From Schoenoplectus triqueter (Eukaryota > Streptophyta > Magnoliopsida > Poales > Cyperaceae), in NCBI GenBank assembly GCA_964058805.1, contig CAXKVV010000665.1, positions 1-38,670 on the forward strand: a stretch of 38,670 bases of DNA, written 5' to 3'. Positions 19,881-32,480 of this stretch are shown one piece after another. The notes beneath the pieces are model-generated. The model did no database searches. It had not been told where the DNA came from and saw nothing but the letters and a program-made list of their open reading frames with translations. A program made the position numbers and the translations under genes. Each line of letters starts with the position of its first letter. Position 1 is the stretch's first letter.

Positions 19881-20781
19881 GTAACAAACGTGTCATAATC
19901 GTGCTAATACGTTTTAATCATGATACATATGTCTTAATAATGTATAATCATATTCTTCACAGTTGTATATATATGAATTTGAGTATCTCGCAAATGGATC
20001 TTCTTCTTTACAGTGCTATTTCATTTCTAACATCCTTTCACTTGGGTCAGAAATTGATGCACAGTGATAATTTCTTCTCGATCAATTGAGTACATTCACG
20101 ATTTATTTTGAAGTTTACTTTCTGTATCGTTTCAATCCTTCAGTAAAATCAGAGTCTGAAATACTTATCAAATCTTATTCCTTTATCAATTAAAATCCTG
20201 CTAACTATACTTAAACATGATTCAGAAGCTATTATGGATATCAAAACGACAAAAATATCACATGGATGCTAAAGTCAGGAATATGTCTTTGACTTGATGT
20301 TAAAATTATCAAATGCTGAACTCGTGTTATGTTGCGGTATTTTCATTTCATATCGTGTCGTGCTTTCATGTCATATCTAGATTATGTATCGATGCGTACC
20401 GTATGTGCCAATTAAAAAAAATCAAACACAGTGTACCGCACTCAAATCTTATCGTTCTGTACCATAATCAGCCATGATAGACAGACGCGTATCCGTGCTT
20501 GCCCAATTAATGTGGCTCGGCTGCCAGATTTTTTTTGTTACATTGCCCATAGTAAAAAAAATAGAAAAGATTTTTTTAGTACAGTGTCAGGCTGCAATGA
20601 GAAGAGTCCAAGCGCTCTTTTTCCTTGTGCCGAGACTTTATAGTCTCCTGATCAGCATTTTTAAAATTTTTTATTTGTTATTTGACCAGAAATGCTAACC
20701 ATTATCAGAACTTTGTATGGTAATCAGAAATTTTAATTATTTTATAAATTTTTAATTCGATAAAATAGTGAACTTCAAATA
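19881..20781. other. Intergenic, no gene recognised
   Basis: The small frames at 19901 and 20431-20698 show no family and no codon bias. Apart from the CGTGTC relics I see nothing in it. Confidence 0.45.
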
Positions 20782-21321
20782 AGGGCTGCAAGAAATATTC
20801 GAAATTCGTAGTTCGTTCGTGTTCGATTCGGAAAAAGTTCGAAAAAAGTTCATTCGATTTTAGTTCGAAATTAATTTCAAATCAAACTGATTCGATTCGA
20901 AATTATATCGAATCAAACTCAAGCCATGGTGAGTTCGTTCGAAATGTGTTCGCGAACTATTTTTGTTTGAATTTGTATTAATTATTTGATTGTTTGAGAC
21001 TTTGAGTAGTATGAATTTATATAAAATTTATTAATTTTTGTTGAATGAACTTTTAGTTTTGTATGAATTTATATTAAATTGACATTTTTTTATTTGATTC
21101 TGTTATTTTGATATGAATTGTGGAATTTGTTCACCTAATAATTCTATTTCAAACTATTTACGAATCAAATCAAACAGTTCGAATATTTAACGAATCAAAT
21201 TTCAAACAATGGTTTGAGTTCGAAACTGCCTATCTATTTCAAATCAAACTAATTCAAAATAGATTTCAAATCAAACTCAAAGACATGTCAGTTCATTCGT
21301 GTTCGATTTGTTTGCAGCCCT
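20782..21321. mobile_element. 540-bp hAT-like non-autonomous element
   Basis: The ends are inverted copies (AGGGCTGCAA at 20782-20791 and TTGCAGCCCT at 21312-21321). The interior is full of TTCGA-based subterminal repeats (GTTCGTTCG, ATTCGATTCGAA, TTCGAA). The pattern matches plant hAT MITEs. No clean 8-bp target duplication is visible, so the flanks have probably diverged. The 67-codon frame inside is a by-product of the repeats. Confidence 0.7.
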
Positions 21322-21955
21322 AAATATGGGCGACGACGATAATATTTTCTGATTTTCTCTCTATATATTTAATTCTATAAAATAATATTCTCCTTATTAT
21401 TTAAATGCATAAGATTTGAGTGCGAGTCTGATACAATTTTTAACAATAGATAAGTATATTTTAATTGTAATTCTATATAATTCATTTTTAAGAAAAAAAT
21501 ATTAGTATGTATGTTAAATTATCTTTAAATAAATCTATATTATCTTATTTTTATTTGTTTTTGAGAATACATCAGGTTGCCTATTTAATTTTAAATATAT
21601 ATTATATTAAATTAGTGGATTGATTGAGTGTAAGTTTTTGTATTTAAATAATTTTTCAGTAAAAGTATATTTTTATAGTTTTTCTACTTATTAATGTAAA
21701 ATAAGTTAAAAAAAAAACTAAGTTCCGATCAGATTCATCTGATTCAGATCGATTCTTTCTAGTCTGATTTCATGAACAATTTCGATTCCGATTCTAATTT
21801 TGTGAACCTTGCTCTCTACCTTCTATCATCAACCCCCACGCATCCTTTCAGGACACGACCAACGGGCGCCACACCTTAATCCTTGACCCTACCGCCAGCA
21901 CCCCCCCAATTTGACCTACCAGTGGACACTCAACAACCCAAACACGACTCCACTA
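21322..21955. other. Intergenic, nothing recognised beyond simple repeats
   Basis: AT-rich. Positions 21720-21800 contain a GATTCCGATTCT/TCAGATCGATT patch that looks like a fragment of an old repeat. No gene is visible. Confidence 0.4.
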
Positions 21956-21959
21956 CCAC

Positions 21960-22975
21960 CCATGAAAACATTCAAGTTTCAGGAATCTATTTGGAGATAT
22001 TTTCTCCACCAAGGTCCATGGCACTTCAGACAAAATGGAGGAAATGGTGATGATGAAACCGACAAATACAATGCATACCACCCGTAACCCCTACCGCTTC
22101 CTCTGTTGGACCAAAGGTCACCATTCACCAAGTTAAGCATTGCCCGGGACCTGCCACGACTAAAAGAAGGAGATTTGACCCATAGCAACCCAGAGGAACC
22201 ATAGGAGATCAAGATATCCCAGCAGACCGACGAAAAATATCTCATGGCATTCATACCGAAAATGCAATCATTGCAGGCTGACAGCAATGAATATGAACTA
22301 CAACGAGCCATAATTATCGATGCTCGCTTAAAACTGTCTCATACATTGAGCATGCTACAGGCAATACTCATGGCTGCTTGTCAAGCCGATGAGCCGTTCA
22401 ACCTAACATTTCTCGGTGATGAATATACGCTGTTACTTCCTCAATGAATGCACATGAAACACTTTCTACAGACCCATAAAGCTCACCTCCACAGATTCAG
22501 CTACGTCCTATTTGAATGGAGCCTGAGAAAATAATAACATCCTTAGACTAAACTACAAAGTCCGGTTGCAACAAAAAATGCTCTCACCGCTGGGCTGGAA
22601 CATGGATTCTCCTACCAATGGACCCAGTATGTTTGGAGTCCTTCTAGAGCACTCTGACCTTGCTAATGTTCGCTCCATACAGGATCTGACAGAAGTAGTG
22701 GCGGTACCCGCATTTGAAAATGTGCCAGAAGAGGTTACCATGTGGGTCAGAGACTCAGAGGAATGACATGGCCGGTTCATGTCATCATTAAAGGATGGAT
22801 CCAATACTTTGTCGACATTGATGAGGTCAATACGAAAGCCATGTGCTCTCAAGTCAGAGATGGAAGGAAATATGTGGCAGTCGACTATGACGTCTTATAT
22901 GAGATGGAAGGAAATGATGGAGCCGGGAGAAAATAAGGATGTCCTAGAGGTCACTCTCAACGATGACCCTTGAAA
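21960..22975 (+). pseudogene. Decayed coding remnant, possibly a retroelement ORF1
   Basis: Several short plus-strand frames follow each other with breaks. They are less AT-rich than the surroundings and look like former coding sequence. Near 22010 a block ending HQGPWHF resembles the DUF4283 region of plant LINE ORF1 proteins (consensus GPWxF). Near 22800 the peptide YFVDIDEVNTKA resembles the following conserved stretch. The evidence is thin and I cannot name the family with confidence. Confidence 0.3.
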
Positions 22976-23147
22976 TGCTGTTCGGAACAAGCAAATTATG
23001 CTAGTTGCCATTGACAACCAGAAACCGGTGATACCTTATCAGAGCATAAGAGGTAAGGGGGGGAAGGTACTGGAGGGCTCTAGCTCGAACCATACTGGCA
23101 TACTGGACAGGAGCGATCCATTTCCGAGTAAAATCACTAATTGATCC

Positions 23148-23205
23148 ACTTATTGGGCCTTTCAACTCAGCCCAAAACACGCATTCTCAGCCCATCGACT
23201 CTTTG
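23148..23205 (+). promoter_or_regulatory. Site II-like motif cluster upstream of PAM71
   Basis: TGGGCC, CAGCCCAA and CAGCCCAT occur within about 50 bp, roughly 220 bp upstream of the proposed ATG. TGGGCY elements are bound by TCP-type factors and are common in promoters of plant housekeeping and organelle genes. The role here is inferred. Confidence 0.4.
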
Positions 23206-23414
23206 CCAAGGGGCCTACTTACTAATACTATTCGACACCATGCAGCACATACCTGACAAGTGGGGTCCATAGATAATCCTGATGACATTGACTCGCCACA
23301 CCAACCTGTTTCAGACTTAAACAGTACATTACGACTCGCTTATATGCGGCTTATATGAGCTCATTTATCTTATCGCCATTCGCCAGGCCAGACACGAATC
23401 ATCGAACAGCTCTC

Positions 23415-26400
23415 ATGGTTTCTGTCTCGGTTCCCGCCACTTCTTGCTTCCATCCTCCTCTTCTTCTCAGGCGAAACCAAACTATACACTTCTATTCCCT
23501 TTGCAAACGCGGTCTTCAAGCTAAGCGTCGAGTAACTTTGGTCTCTTCAGTTCGATCAAAATGGAAGCTTCCATCTTGTCTCAAGGAACCTGATCGAATT
23601 AGCAAGGTACGAATATATGTTCTGATTTAGGGCCTTTGTTCGATCAATTCTGTTTCTTGGGGAGTTTGTTTAGTTCTTGTTTTGATTTTGTGATGTACAA
23701 TCTGACAGTCTGCAGTAGCTAGTCCAGGTAACTCACATTTTTCTAGGTGGATGACAATGAAGATAATGTGGAAAGTAATTCTGACGTGCCCTTGCAAAAC
23801 TTAAAAATTCATGTTTTTTTATGTAATTTTTTGTATAACTCTTAAAGACAGCTACAGGTCACATGTAAACCATAATCTCCTAGTTACTTCTATAATACAC
23901 AAACTATTCTTTTTTCTTTCCCTTTATACAAAAAAAGGATGGATGGAAACAAGGGCAGATGCAGGATTTTGGTCAGGGGGATAATTATCGGATTGTAATA
24001 GCTTATCGGCTTCAAATCCATTAACTAATCGGATACTAAATAAAAAAATAATAACTTAATATATATTCTTATCTAATAAAAAAAAATAAAAATAATAACA
24101 TTTTATATATTAAAATAACAACAAAATAAATCTCAAAGTAATAGATAATCAAATTGATGAAGAAAGTTTTCGCCTATGGAACTTTATATTTTGATATCTT
24201 TGCATAATTATTTCATTATGCATGATATTAAATATTTTTTCTCAATAAAATTAATCGGACAATCCACAATCCAGAGGGAGCAAAAAAATTTTTGGAGAAG
24301 CAAATTACCGAAAAACATTTTTTTTTTCAAAATCCAGAGGGGGGGGGGGGGGGGTACCTGGCCCAAGTTAAATCCGCCCCGGGAAGGAAAGGGCAATTTG
24401 GTAGTATTTTTAAGTAAACTGGGGAAGTAACGGGTGTTCGCAACAAGATCTAGGAGTCTAGGGGTGTTGATGATATTTTTTGTTCTGCGGGGATGCACAT
24501 ACAATTTGAGCATATCACATGGTTAGATACATAATTGGTCCTGCATTTGTTGGATTCATCTGAAAGGATCTGAAGGTCTTGTTGGTTGACTTGGTTCTCA
24601 ATTTAGTGTCAGTAGTTAGTACCAATTTGGCATCACATCAGACCTGTTTTACTCAACAGATATTAGTTCAACTCAATTTTCCCTGTTTCATGGACAAAGC
24701 TCACCAATTGTAAACTGTTTTTTTTTAGTCCATAAATCTAGTTTCACCAAGTTTGTAATGTTGTCTTCTCAATTTTATCTATAGGATGAACATAGAAAGG
24801 ATGTGAGACTAGCAAGTCAAAACATACTTCTACCTCAATATAAAGAAACCACTGTACAGCCTCAATTTGGCAACATGCTTGGTATCACTTTTCTTGCGGG
24901 ATTGCTTCTTCTTCAAGGATCTAATGAGGCCTTGGCAAGTGGTGACATAGGTGTGGCACAACAACCAATGTCATTTTTTGGGGATCTTGGTGATATTAGC
25001 ACAGGTTTTGCTTCAGTTAGGACAACTTGTCTCTTTGTTTACTTGCATTTCTAGTTCATTCAAATTCAACCAAAAAAAAGAGTCTTTCTAATACTCAAAA
25101 CTGTAGCAACATGCTGTCAATCAGTTAAGATTTTGTAGTGATATTTAATTATGAACTAGTACTGAACCTATGTATGTTCAAACTATTTCAAGAGCTTATT
25201 TTATAAGATGTAGTAATAAATGATCAATGTTTGTTGATGTACAGGCATTTTTGCTGATTTTCTTCTCAGAATTGGGTGACAGAACATTTTTCATTGCTGT
25301 AAGTAACCATTTTTCATCATATAAAATAAGTGAGGCCTTGATGAGAATATGATGATAGCATTATGCCTTTTATTTTAATTCCTCCTTTAAAAGAGCAAAT
25401 TGATCAATGCTACAGTTGCTTGCTTGTTGAATAGGCGCTTTTGGCGGCTAGAAACTCTGGCATAGTTGTTTTCCTTGGCACATTTGGAGCTCTTACGTAA
25501 GTTTTTGAAACAAATTCAAAATTTGTGTATCCTATTTCATCTTTAATTGCTCACATAAACGTAAATTCAGACTGCTAAAAACCTAGAACTGTTTTCATAT
25601 TATTGCTTCTAATGTGACTAGAAAAATTATTACTTCAAATTTACAGGGCAATGACAATTGTATCAGTGGTTCTGGGCCGAGCATTTCACTATATAGATGG
25701 TATAATACCATTTAGGTACTGATATTAATTCAACGAGTCATCAAACTTTTTTTTACTAAATTTAGATAATGTGTTGTGCCTGATATATAAAAATATTGAT
25801 TTTCCTGTTGATACAGATTTGGGGAAAGTGATTTTCCTATTGATGATTTTGCTGCTGTCTGCCTTTTGGTAATTATCATTTTCAAGTTAGGAATGTTCAT
25901 TAAAATTTATGGTAATTGGTTCTTAGGAAGGATATTGTGAAAAAAATATATATCCTCTCCAAATATTTATTTATTTCAAAACCAGGTATATTTTGGAGTA
26001 ACTACACTGCTAGATGCTGCTTCAGGGGACAATCAAAAGATAAAAGAAGAACAAGAAGAGGCAAGTTCTTTTCTGGCACCCTCATTTTTTTCTTTTATGT
26101 TCTTAATTTTATTTCCCATTGCATTTTTTGAATATTTTAATCCTTGCACCGTCTAAAAGCAACATTGATAGAATGAAACTGAAATCGGAATTTCCAGGCA
26201 GAACTAGCGATTTCAAATTTTGGAGGCAATGGAGCTGGAATCATGTCTGCTGCTAGTACTGTAATTAGCACTTTCGTTTTGGTTTTTGTTGCAGAGTGGG
26301 GTGATAAATCTTTCTTCTCAACAATAGGTATGAAATATTATCTGTATATTACCATGCCTCTTCAGGCTAATTGCACTTTTTTTTGCTGCAAGATGCAATT

Positions 26401-27197
26401 AAGGACCAGTGAATCCTAAAGAAAACTGAAAGAAACAAAAAAAAAAAACTAAAACAAAAGGGGATGTATTATTTGATGTCTGAGTTTCCTGTAATGCATC
26501 TAATATTAATCCGGATAACACCACTTTCTGTTTTAATTGAACAGCACTTGCTGCGGCCTCTTCACCTCTTGGGGTCATTGGAGGTACACTTGCTGGTCAT
26601 GCCCTTGCAACATTGGTAGGATTACGAGGGAAATGGATAATCTAAAATTTAACAATTTCATTCATATAATATTTCACTGTTAAATTGAATTTATATTAAT
26701 TATTGTTCTATTGTTTGTACAGGTAGCTGTTCTTGGTGGGTCATTGCTTGGAAAGATTTTATCAGAAAAGGTACTAAAAGTCAATGAATTATAAGAATTT
26801 AAGTTTTCCCTTGTTTTCTCAAAAAAAGAATTTAAGTTTTCCGTCTTCCTTTTTTAAAAATAAATAAATTGTATGACCAATACATGAGGGAATCTAAATA
26901 GAAAACACTTCTATACCAATATAGTTTGTAAAGGTACATTGGAAATTGATTTTGAGATAAACTTACATTTAAGTAACACATAATTTTAATGTAAGATATG
27001 CTAGAAGTTTTGTATTGGCTTGTGAGAAATAAGAATATAAAAATGTATAACTTAATCTAAAAAACATGTTGTAGCATGTTTTCATATTTTCATATAACTT
27101 TTGTTGATATAACCATAATGGACAGGCCATTGCATATGTTGGAGGAACACTCTTTTTAGTATTCGCTGCTGTCACATTGGTTGAGATAGTGAGATGA
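23415..27197 (+). CDS. PAM71: GDT1-like chloroplast Mn transporter (PAM71-like), 12 coding exons
   Basis: Exons inferred by homology and splice sites: 23415-23606, 23747-23812 (uncertain), 24785-25015, 25245-25298, 25435-25496, 25647-25715, 25817-25868, 25986-26060, 26198-26327, 26545-26615, 26723-26770 and 27126-27197. These join in phase to 1122 nt (373 residues). The protein has a Ser/Arg-rich N-terminus like a plastid transit peptide, then GDLGDISTGFAS. Two UPF0016/GDT1 repeats carry the signature E-x-G-D-[KR]-[TS]: ELGDRT (about 172-177) and EWGDKS (about 300-305), each within hydrophobic helices. Similarity is closest to Arabidopsis PAM71, which loads Mn2+ into the thylakoid lumen for photosystem II. 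An in-frame ATG also exists at 23355; I chose 23415 because MVSVSVPATSC looks more like a transit-peptide start. The intron after 26060 is GC-AG. A 3'-UTR intron (about 27232-27360) is likely. Confidence 0.88.
23945..24390. mobile_element. Degraded repeat insertion with a G16 run, within a PAM71 intron
   Basis: The left edge (GGGCAGATGCAGGATTTTGG) and right edge (GGCCCAAGTTAAATCCGCCCC) are weakly inverted. Their wording is that of common plant repeats that read 'GCGGA...CAGGATTTTGG...GGGGG'. A run of 16 G lies at 24339-24354. There is no coding capacity. It is probably an old MITE-like insertion in the second intron of PAM71. Confidence 0.45.
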
Positions 27198-27810
27198 ATG
27201 GACAAAATGGAGATGTTCAGTTTGGTTAATAGGTGAGGAAATGTATGCCTTGTATCTTCTTCTAATGAGCATTATGATTTTATATTGGAGTATTGAATTT
27301 GTTTTTTACTTTCTTTAGACTCGTCATACTCCCATTTTTTAATTCTTTTGTTTGTGCAGGTCAAAAGTACAGAGGTTGTAGAAGATGATAGATTACGTAT
27401 TGCTTTGAGACTTCCTATAGAATATTACGCAGCCATAAATCTTTCACTTGCGCTAAACAAAGTTTGTGACATTTTAATCTTCCACAGGAAAATTTCTGAA
27501 TGAATTTCTTTTCACTATGAGCTTTTCACAAGTATGCCTTTTTGTTTAATAGTTGTTCCTTTTGGCTTTAATTCAATAGTAAAATGTTTGTAAAAGGTTG
27601 ATGCTGGTGAAACAGACAAGTACAGGGAACTGGGTAATAATCCTTTTTTCCCCTCTGGTTGATGTCCTTGTGTATTAGAAGAACAGAGAACAGAAAAGCT
27701 TGAATTATTGACCATCTTGAATTATTGTACTGAAATATTGTATCCAAGGAAAAACAAAGATTTCTGTAATTTTTATATAATTACTCAGTGCCATTGTCCT
27801 CAAACCCCAC

Positions 27811-30702
27811 CTAGACTGTACATTCTTGCTTGAATTTGGCCATGGTGGCTAACCTATCGACTGCCTCAACCAAGTGGTCAAGCCTTGCGACAAGTTCAAT
27901 CAGCAGTGAAGTAAATGTCACAAGAGAAAGTGTGGCAGTGCTCTCTAGTGCACGCATTCTCGGTATAATATTCACAATTTCCTCTTCTTCAGAATCGACT
28001 ACTTCATGTGAAGGCCAGGAGTGAAGCCTCTTGTGCTGCCTCTTGATGCTGGTGTCACGACCAAGCTCACATGGCACTGCTGCTGTCTTACTGGTGTCTT
28101 GATCTGCCAACTGAGATAAACAATCTTTTTGGTTGAAAGATAAGGTTTTGGATTGTTTGAGTTGGGGTTTTGTTGCGCGGTCGTGTTGGTCATGAGATGA
28201 GGTGAGGAGGTAGGAGTGCATGTCGATTGAGCGTTGCAAGCGCTCAGTGGAACTATGAACACGATTCAAGAGGCTCGTTTGGAGGCTCCATTTCATGTTG
28301 TTCACATCTTTACCAAGGCTTCGCAGAAGTTCTGCTGCTTGGTTTGTGGCATCAAGTATTTCTGCTTGAAATGTGCACCTGAGGTTGTATGGTGCCTGCA
28401 CAAGAATCAAATTAGTACTAGTGTTAGTTAACTATTGGACTTTTATTTATTTTAACTTAAAAATATGAGGCGGTCATATGCCTTTTTAAACGGCTGAATT
28501 CAGACTTTTTTCCCCCTATTTCACAAGTATTATAATTTCTGATTTTTTTTTTACATAAATAAGAATAATACAAAAGATATGTAAATTCCATTGTATAGTA
28601 CTGGGTCAGCTCTGTTATTGAGTCCTGCCCAGCAAAATCTAGAGGATATTATGTCAGAATAAGCCTCTTAAATTATTAAAACCAAATATGAATTCTGGGT
28701 TATGATTTAGTGTCTGGGAAAAAAAACTATTGTTGAGTGTCCGCTATACACCATAAGGCCCCACTGAAATAAAAAAATGGATTTATTCCTACAATATAAA
28801 TTTTTAGTTGTTTTCAATAATACGCTAATACTCTCTACTTTGTTTCATTTTTCCTCTAACTAATTAATATGAACTTGCCAACTTTGAATGAGAACAAGTT
28901 CCAGATTGGGAGAGCATCTGATTCTCTCCCAGAAATGAGAAGCACGATTGCAGAATGATGCACCAAACTAGTGTTGGCAATTTAGTACTACAAATTGCTG
29001 TCTGGCATCTATTGAGCAAGACACCAATATCGAACCCGTTTATATGTTTCAACTTCATATAACAAAATAAAATGGATGTCTATTTTTCTCGTTGTGCCAC
29101 GTTAATTTCATAACAATCTCTTAAGATGTTATGTTATTCTCCAGGACCAAACTCTCCTTTCTCATCTAAGAAAAATCAAAAAAGAACAACTAATTCGGGT
29201 GCCATATCAGGCAATATTCCTATTTTTACTGATTTAAAGAAAATTCTTTAAATGTTAGAACTCAGAACTATAATATCAGTAACTTGCTGATATACTTTTC
29301 TGTGTACCTCCCTAGTAATATATGTACATACCTGGATTTCTGAATGAAGGCAACCATGCAAAGCCATGACCTCATAAGCACAATGTCGTAGAACAGCTCC
29401 AACCTTGACATATTCTAACCATGGGTAAAAGAAATGCCTAAATCGCCCATGTGGTGGCTCCCACTGTGCCGAATTAGCCTGTTATACAGATAAAAGATTG
29501 TTACCTTTTAGTTGATCTTTTGAAAGAACTTTAGCAAGGACAACTAAAATAGAAATTTAGTAATTACCAATGAATCAAGCTTTGAGGAAGAACTTAAAGT
29601 GGCCTTGCACTTGCGAAATGCAGGTTCATCAGGGAAATCATCCATCACCGTCTTTGCAAACTCCAGATGATCCGATCCATCATCATTTAGGTACTTGTTC
29701 ACACACTCTAGAACATTTTAATATTTCTATTATAAATAATCAATCAAAATAATATTATTGGGAGTAATAATGAACATCAAAATTTTGTATCTACCTTCCA
29801 GGGAGTCAGCAACTGAATTGAAGTGTTTAACTAGCTCCTTCTGTAGTTGCTCTCCAGCCCAAATGGGACAAATTAGTACATTTACAAGCACGGCTACAAG
29901 ACCGCCTATGGCAATTGAGTACAGCCGGTCCATAGCAGTCCTGATCGGATTTCCCATTCTATAACCCGAAGCAATAATCAAGCAATAGGTGAAAAGTGTG
30001 ACTCTGAAGCCATATTCATACTGTACCAGTGACGGCCAAAGCTTCATAAAGGAAGTTATTGCTCCTACAATAAATAAGATGGTCATAAGACATGTTGACA
30101 TGCACATGTAAGGAAAAATTGCAATTAATGATAAGACTCATAGCATACCAATAAAGAATATACTAACACCGATAACATATGGCTCTGCAATTTGGCCACT
30201 GGACATGGCCACCTGCATCACCACAACTGCAAAAGTCCCCGCGAACAAACTACCTAAAGCTCGATTAAATCCTTTGTTGAAAGTAGCACCTTCATAGCAT
30301 TGAAAAGTACAAATTATAATTAGGACAAATGATGTTGGTACCAATTGCATTAATAACATAGAAATATACTTCTCTGATAAACAAATTAAAGTACATACCA
30401 ACAGTATATTCAAACATGATAGCAACTGTTATGATAGACCAAATGATGTTGGTCCCAAATATATCGTATGGTGCCTTGCATAGTATAAGAAGTGACACAA
30501 GAAGGCATGCAAGGCCGACCTTGAGAGCAAAAGTGACACGGTTTGTATCCTCCTTTGCAAATTTCCACACATCAAGTATCCATTTACTTGAATGTTTTAA
30601 GCTCTCTTGATAGAAAACACTAGGCTTCACAAACTCTGGTGTAACACCAGTTTTCGAGTCAGCCTGTATGTCAATTCTTACACTACCCTTTTTTCCATTC
30701 AT
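27811..30702 (-). CDS. ALMT: Aluminum-activated malate transporter (ALMT) family protein, 6 exons
   Basis: Exons in coding order: 30702-30399, 30289-30149, 30064-29795, 29707-29568, 29478-29332 and 28395-27811. All introns are GT-AG, and the exons join in phase to 1587 nt (528 residues). The N-terminal half has six hydrophobic segments (about 57-74, 84-98, 114-130, 137-149, 169-182 and 197-215), with the conserved [17 protein letters not shown] between segments 2 and 3 and PIWAGEQL at 215-222 after segment 6. WEPPHGRF and the soluble, helical C-terminal half complete the ALMT (PF11744) architecture. Length is normal for the family. These channels carry malate, chloride or other anions across the plasma membrane or tonoplast. 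The end ([24 protein letters not shown]) resembles vacuolar members, but I cannot fix the clade. The start ATG at 30702 is the first in frame; the open frame upstream of it lacks an ATG. Confidence 0.9.
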
Positions 30703-30744
30703 TCTCCAATCAAGGAAAAGAACTATAATACTTGCCAGAAACAA

Positions 30745-32480
30745 ATATAAGATGCTGCCAAAAGGTTGTTCTGCTTTCTCTGAGATTACTTTAGGTTATT
30801 TTGATGAAGTGAAGAACTTAATGGAGACAGCAGAGGTATATATAAGGCATGTACAGTAGTGCAAGTTGTGAGAACAGTTCTTCCAAGGGAGTATAAATAA
30901 TGCATGTATGAAATTGGAATAATACTTTGAGAAGGAAACAATAATAACAGAATGAGAGATCAGGAAAATGCGATAGGATGAGCAGATGCTTGGGCTCAAT
31001 AATGTTGTGTCTGATGTTGAAACGGAATCCTAAATATACTGCGCATGACACGGCAAAATGTGCTTGCTTTTTGTGATTTGCTTTCATGTGCTTTTGCATG
31101 CATGGATTTCTATGATCCCCACGTTGGTTTCATTCTTGGATGACAATCATATGGAGATTAACGAAGCAAGAGGGACTAAGCTTCATACATATACAAATTC
31201 TTTAGGAGGGTGGTACTCATTAAGAACCTTGTATCTTTAGCTTCCATTTTTTTTTCATATTTTCAGTGTGATAATTTTGAAAGAACTACAGAGCGACAAA
31301 AAAAAAACTTCTTATTGAACAAAAAGTGATATTAAGCATGCTTTGTCAAATAACGATCGTTTACATGGAAGAGATGACAGGATGGCCACTAATTTATTGT
31401 AAAGGTGATAATACAGATCATGATTAGGTTGTTTGAAAAACTGTAGCGGCTTCAGATAATATCACAAGGAAATATCTTTATAAAGACTATCATTGTTTTT
31501 TTCATTAGCACTAGATCGATTTTTCATATCAAAGGAGTAGATGTACACTTGCAATTCAATTATTAGACAAAGGAAATGACCTGCCTAAAATGGGAGATAT
31601 TGCATATTAAGAAAGACTTCCAATATATGCTTAGGTATTGATGCAATTCGTACAAACTAAAGAACATATAGACCAAATAAATATACGGGGCACTTGTATG
31701 TTTAAGAAATCAGTAGCTATATAACCGCGCGTTGTAGTAGACTCTTTTATTTAAATATTAAAATATTATAAGATAAAAATTTCACATTTATCTAATATTA
31801 AATTATAAATTCATCAAATTATAGAGAAAACTTATAATAAAGACTATATTTAATCTTGGATGAGATTTTTGCACAATATGAATTAATGATTCATGATTTT
31901 TATGGCAAAAAAAGTAAATAATTCTAATATATATTATCACCATTAATTTCTTATCAAATATGCACAAGATTGCTAAATATAAAAATAATATTATGGAAAT
32001 AATAGTACATATGAGAAAGAAATGGAGAGAAAGAGAAGATCAATGAACGCGATCACAAACGTTCGATCAACCAAAAATAAATATTATCCGTCTAATTGAG
32101 CGATAAAATGGGTATAATAAAAAATTACCATGACAAAAAATGGACCCTCCAATTCTTAGATGTTTTATATAATAGTATAGATATATTTGCTGATGAAATT
32201 CTCTTTTAGGAAACGGCAAAACTCTCCTCCACCAGCAAGAATTTTTGTGAATTTGTTACAATAATGCTTTAGCTTGAAGCAATTTTTAGTTTATGGTGAT
32301 AACTTAAAGCACAATTAATGAATCTGTATATTATATATTTAGATACTTATTCTACAAAAGGAGTGGTATGGCATGTGCAAAGAATTTGTAAATAAGAAGA
32401 CTTTCTTAATTTCTTTTAATTACCCACCTTTCAAAAAAAAAAAATCCAGGAAGACGTTGATTTCTATTAAAAATTAGACC
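30745..32480. other. ALMT upstream region and intergenic DNA
   Basis: The first few hundred bases should contain the ALMT promoter and leader. I cannot point to a definite TATA box. Around 31720-32190 there is a stretch bounded by ACCGCGCGTTGTAGTAG and TTTTATATAATAGTATAG that reads like an old mobile-element fragment, without proof. No gene seen. Confidence 0.4.

Noticed and set aside
23754..23774. Shorter second PAM71 exon ending at GGAAA|GTAATT (23774)
   Set aside because: This is the better-looking donor, but it makes a 28-nt exon that breaks the reading frame into exon 3. The 66-nt version, or skipping the exon, keeps the frame.
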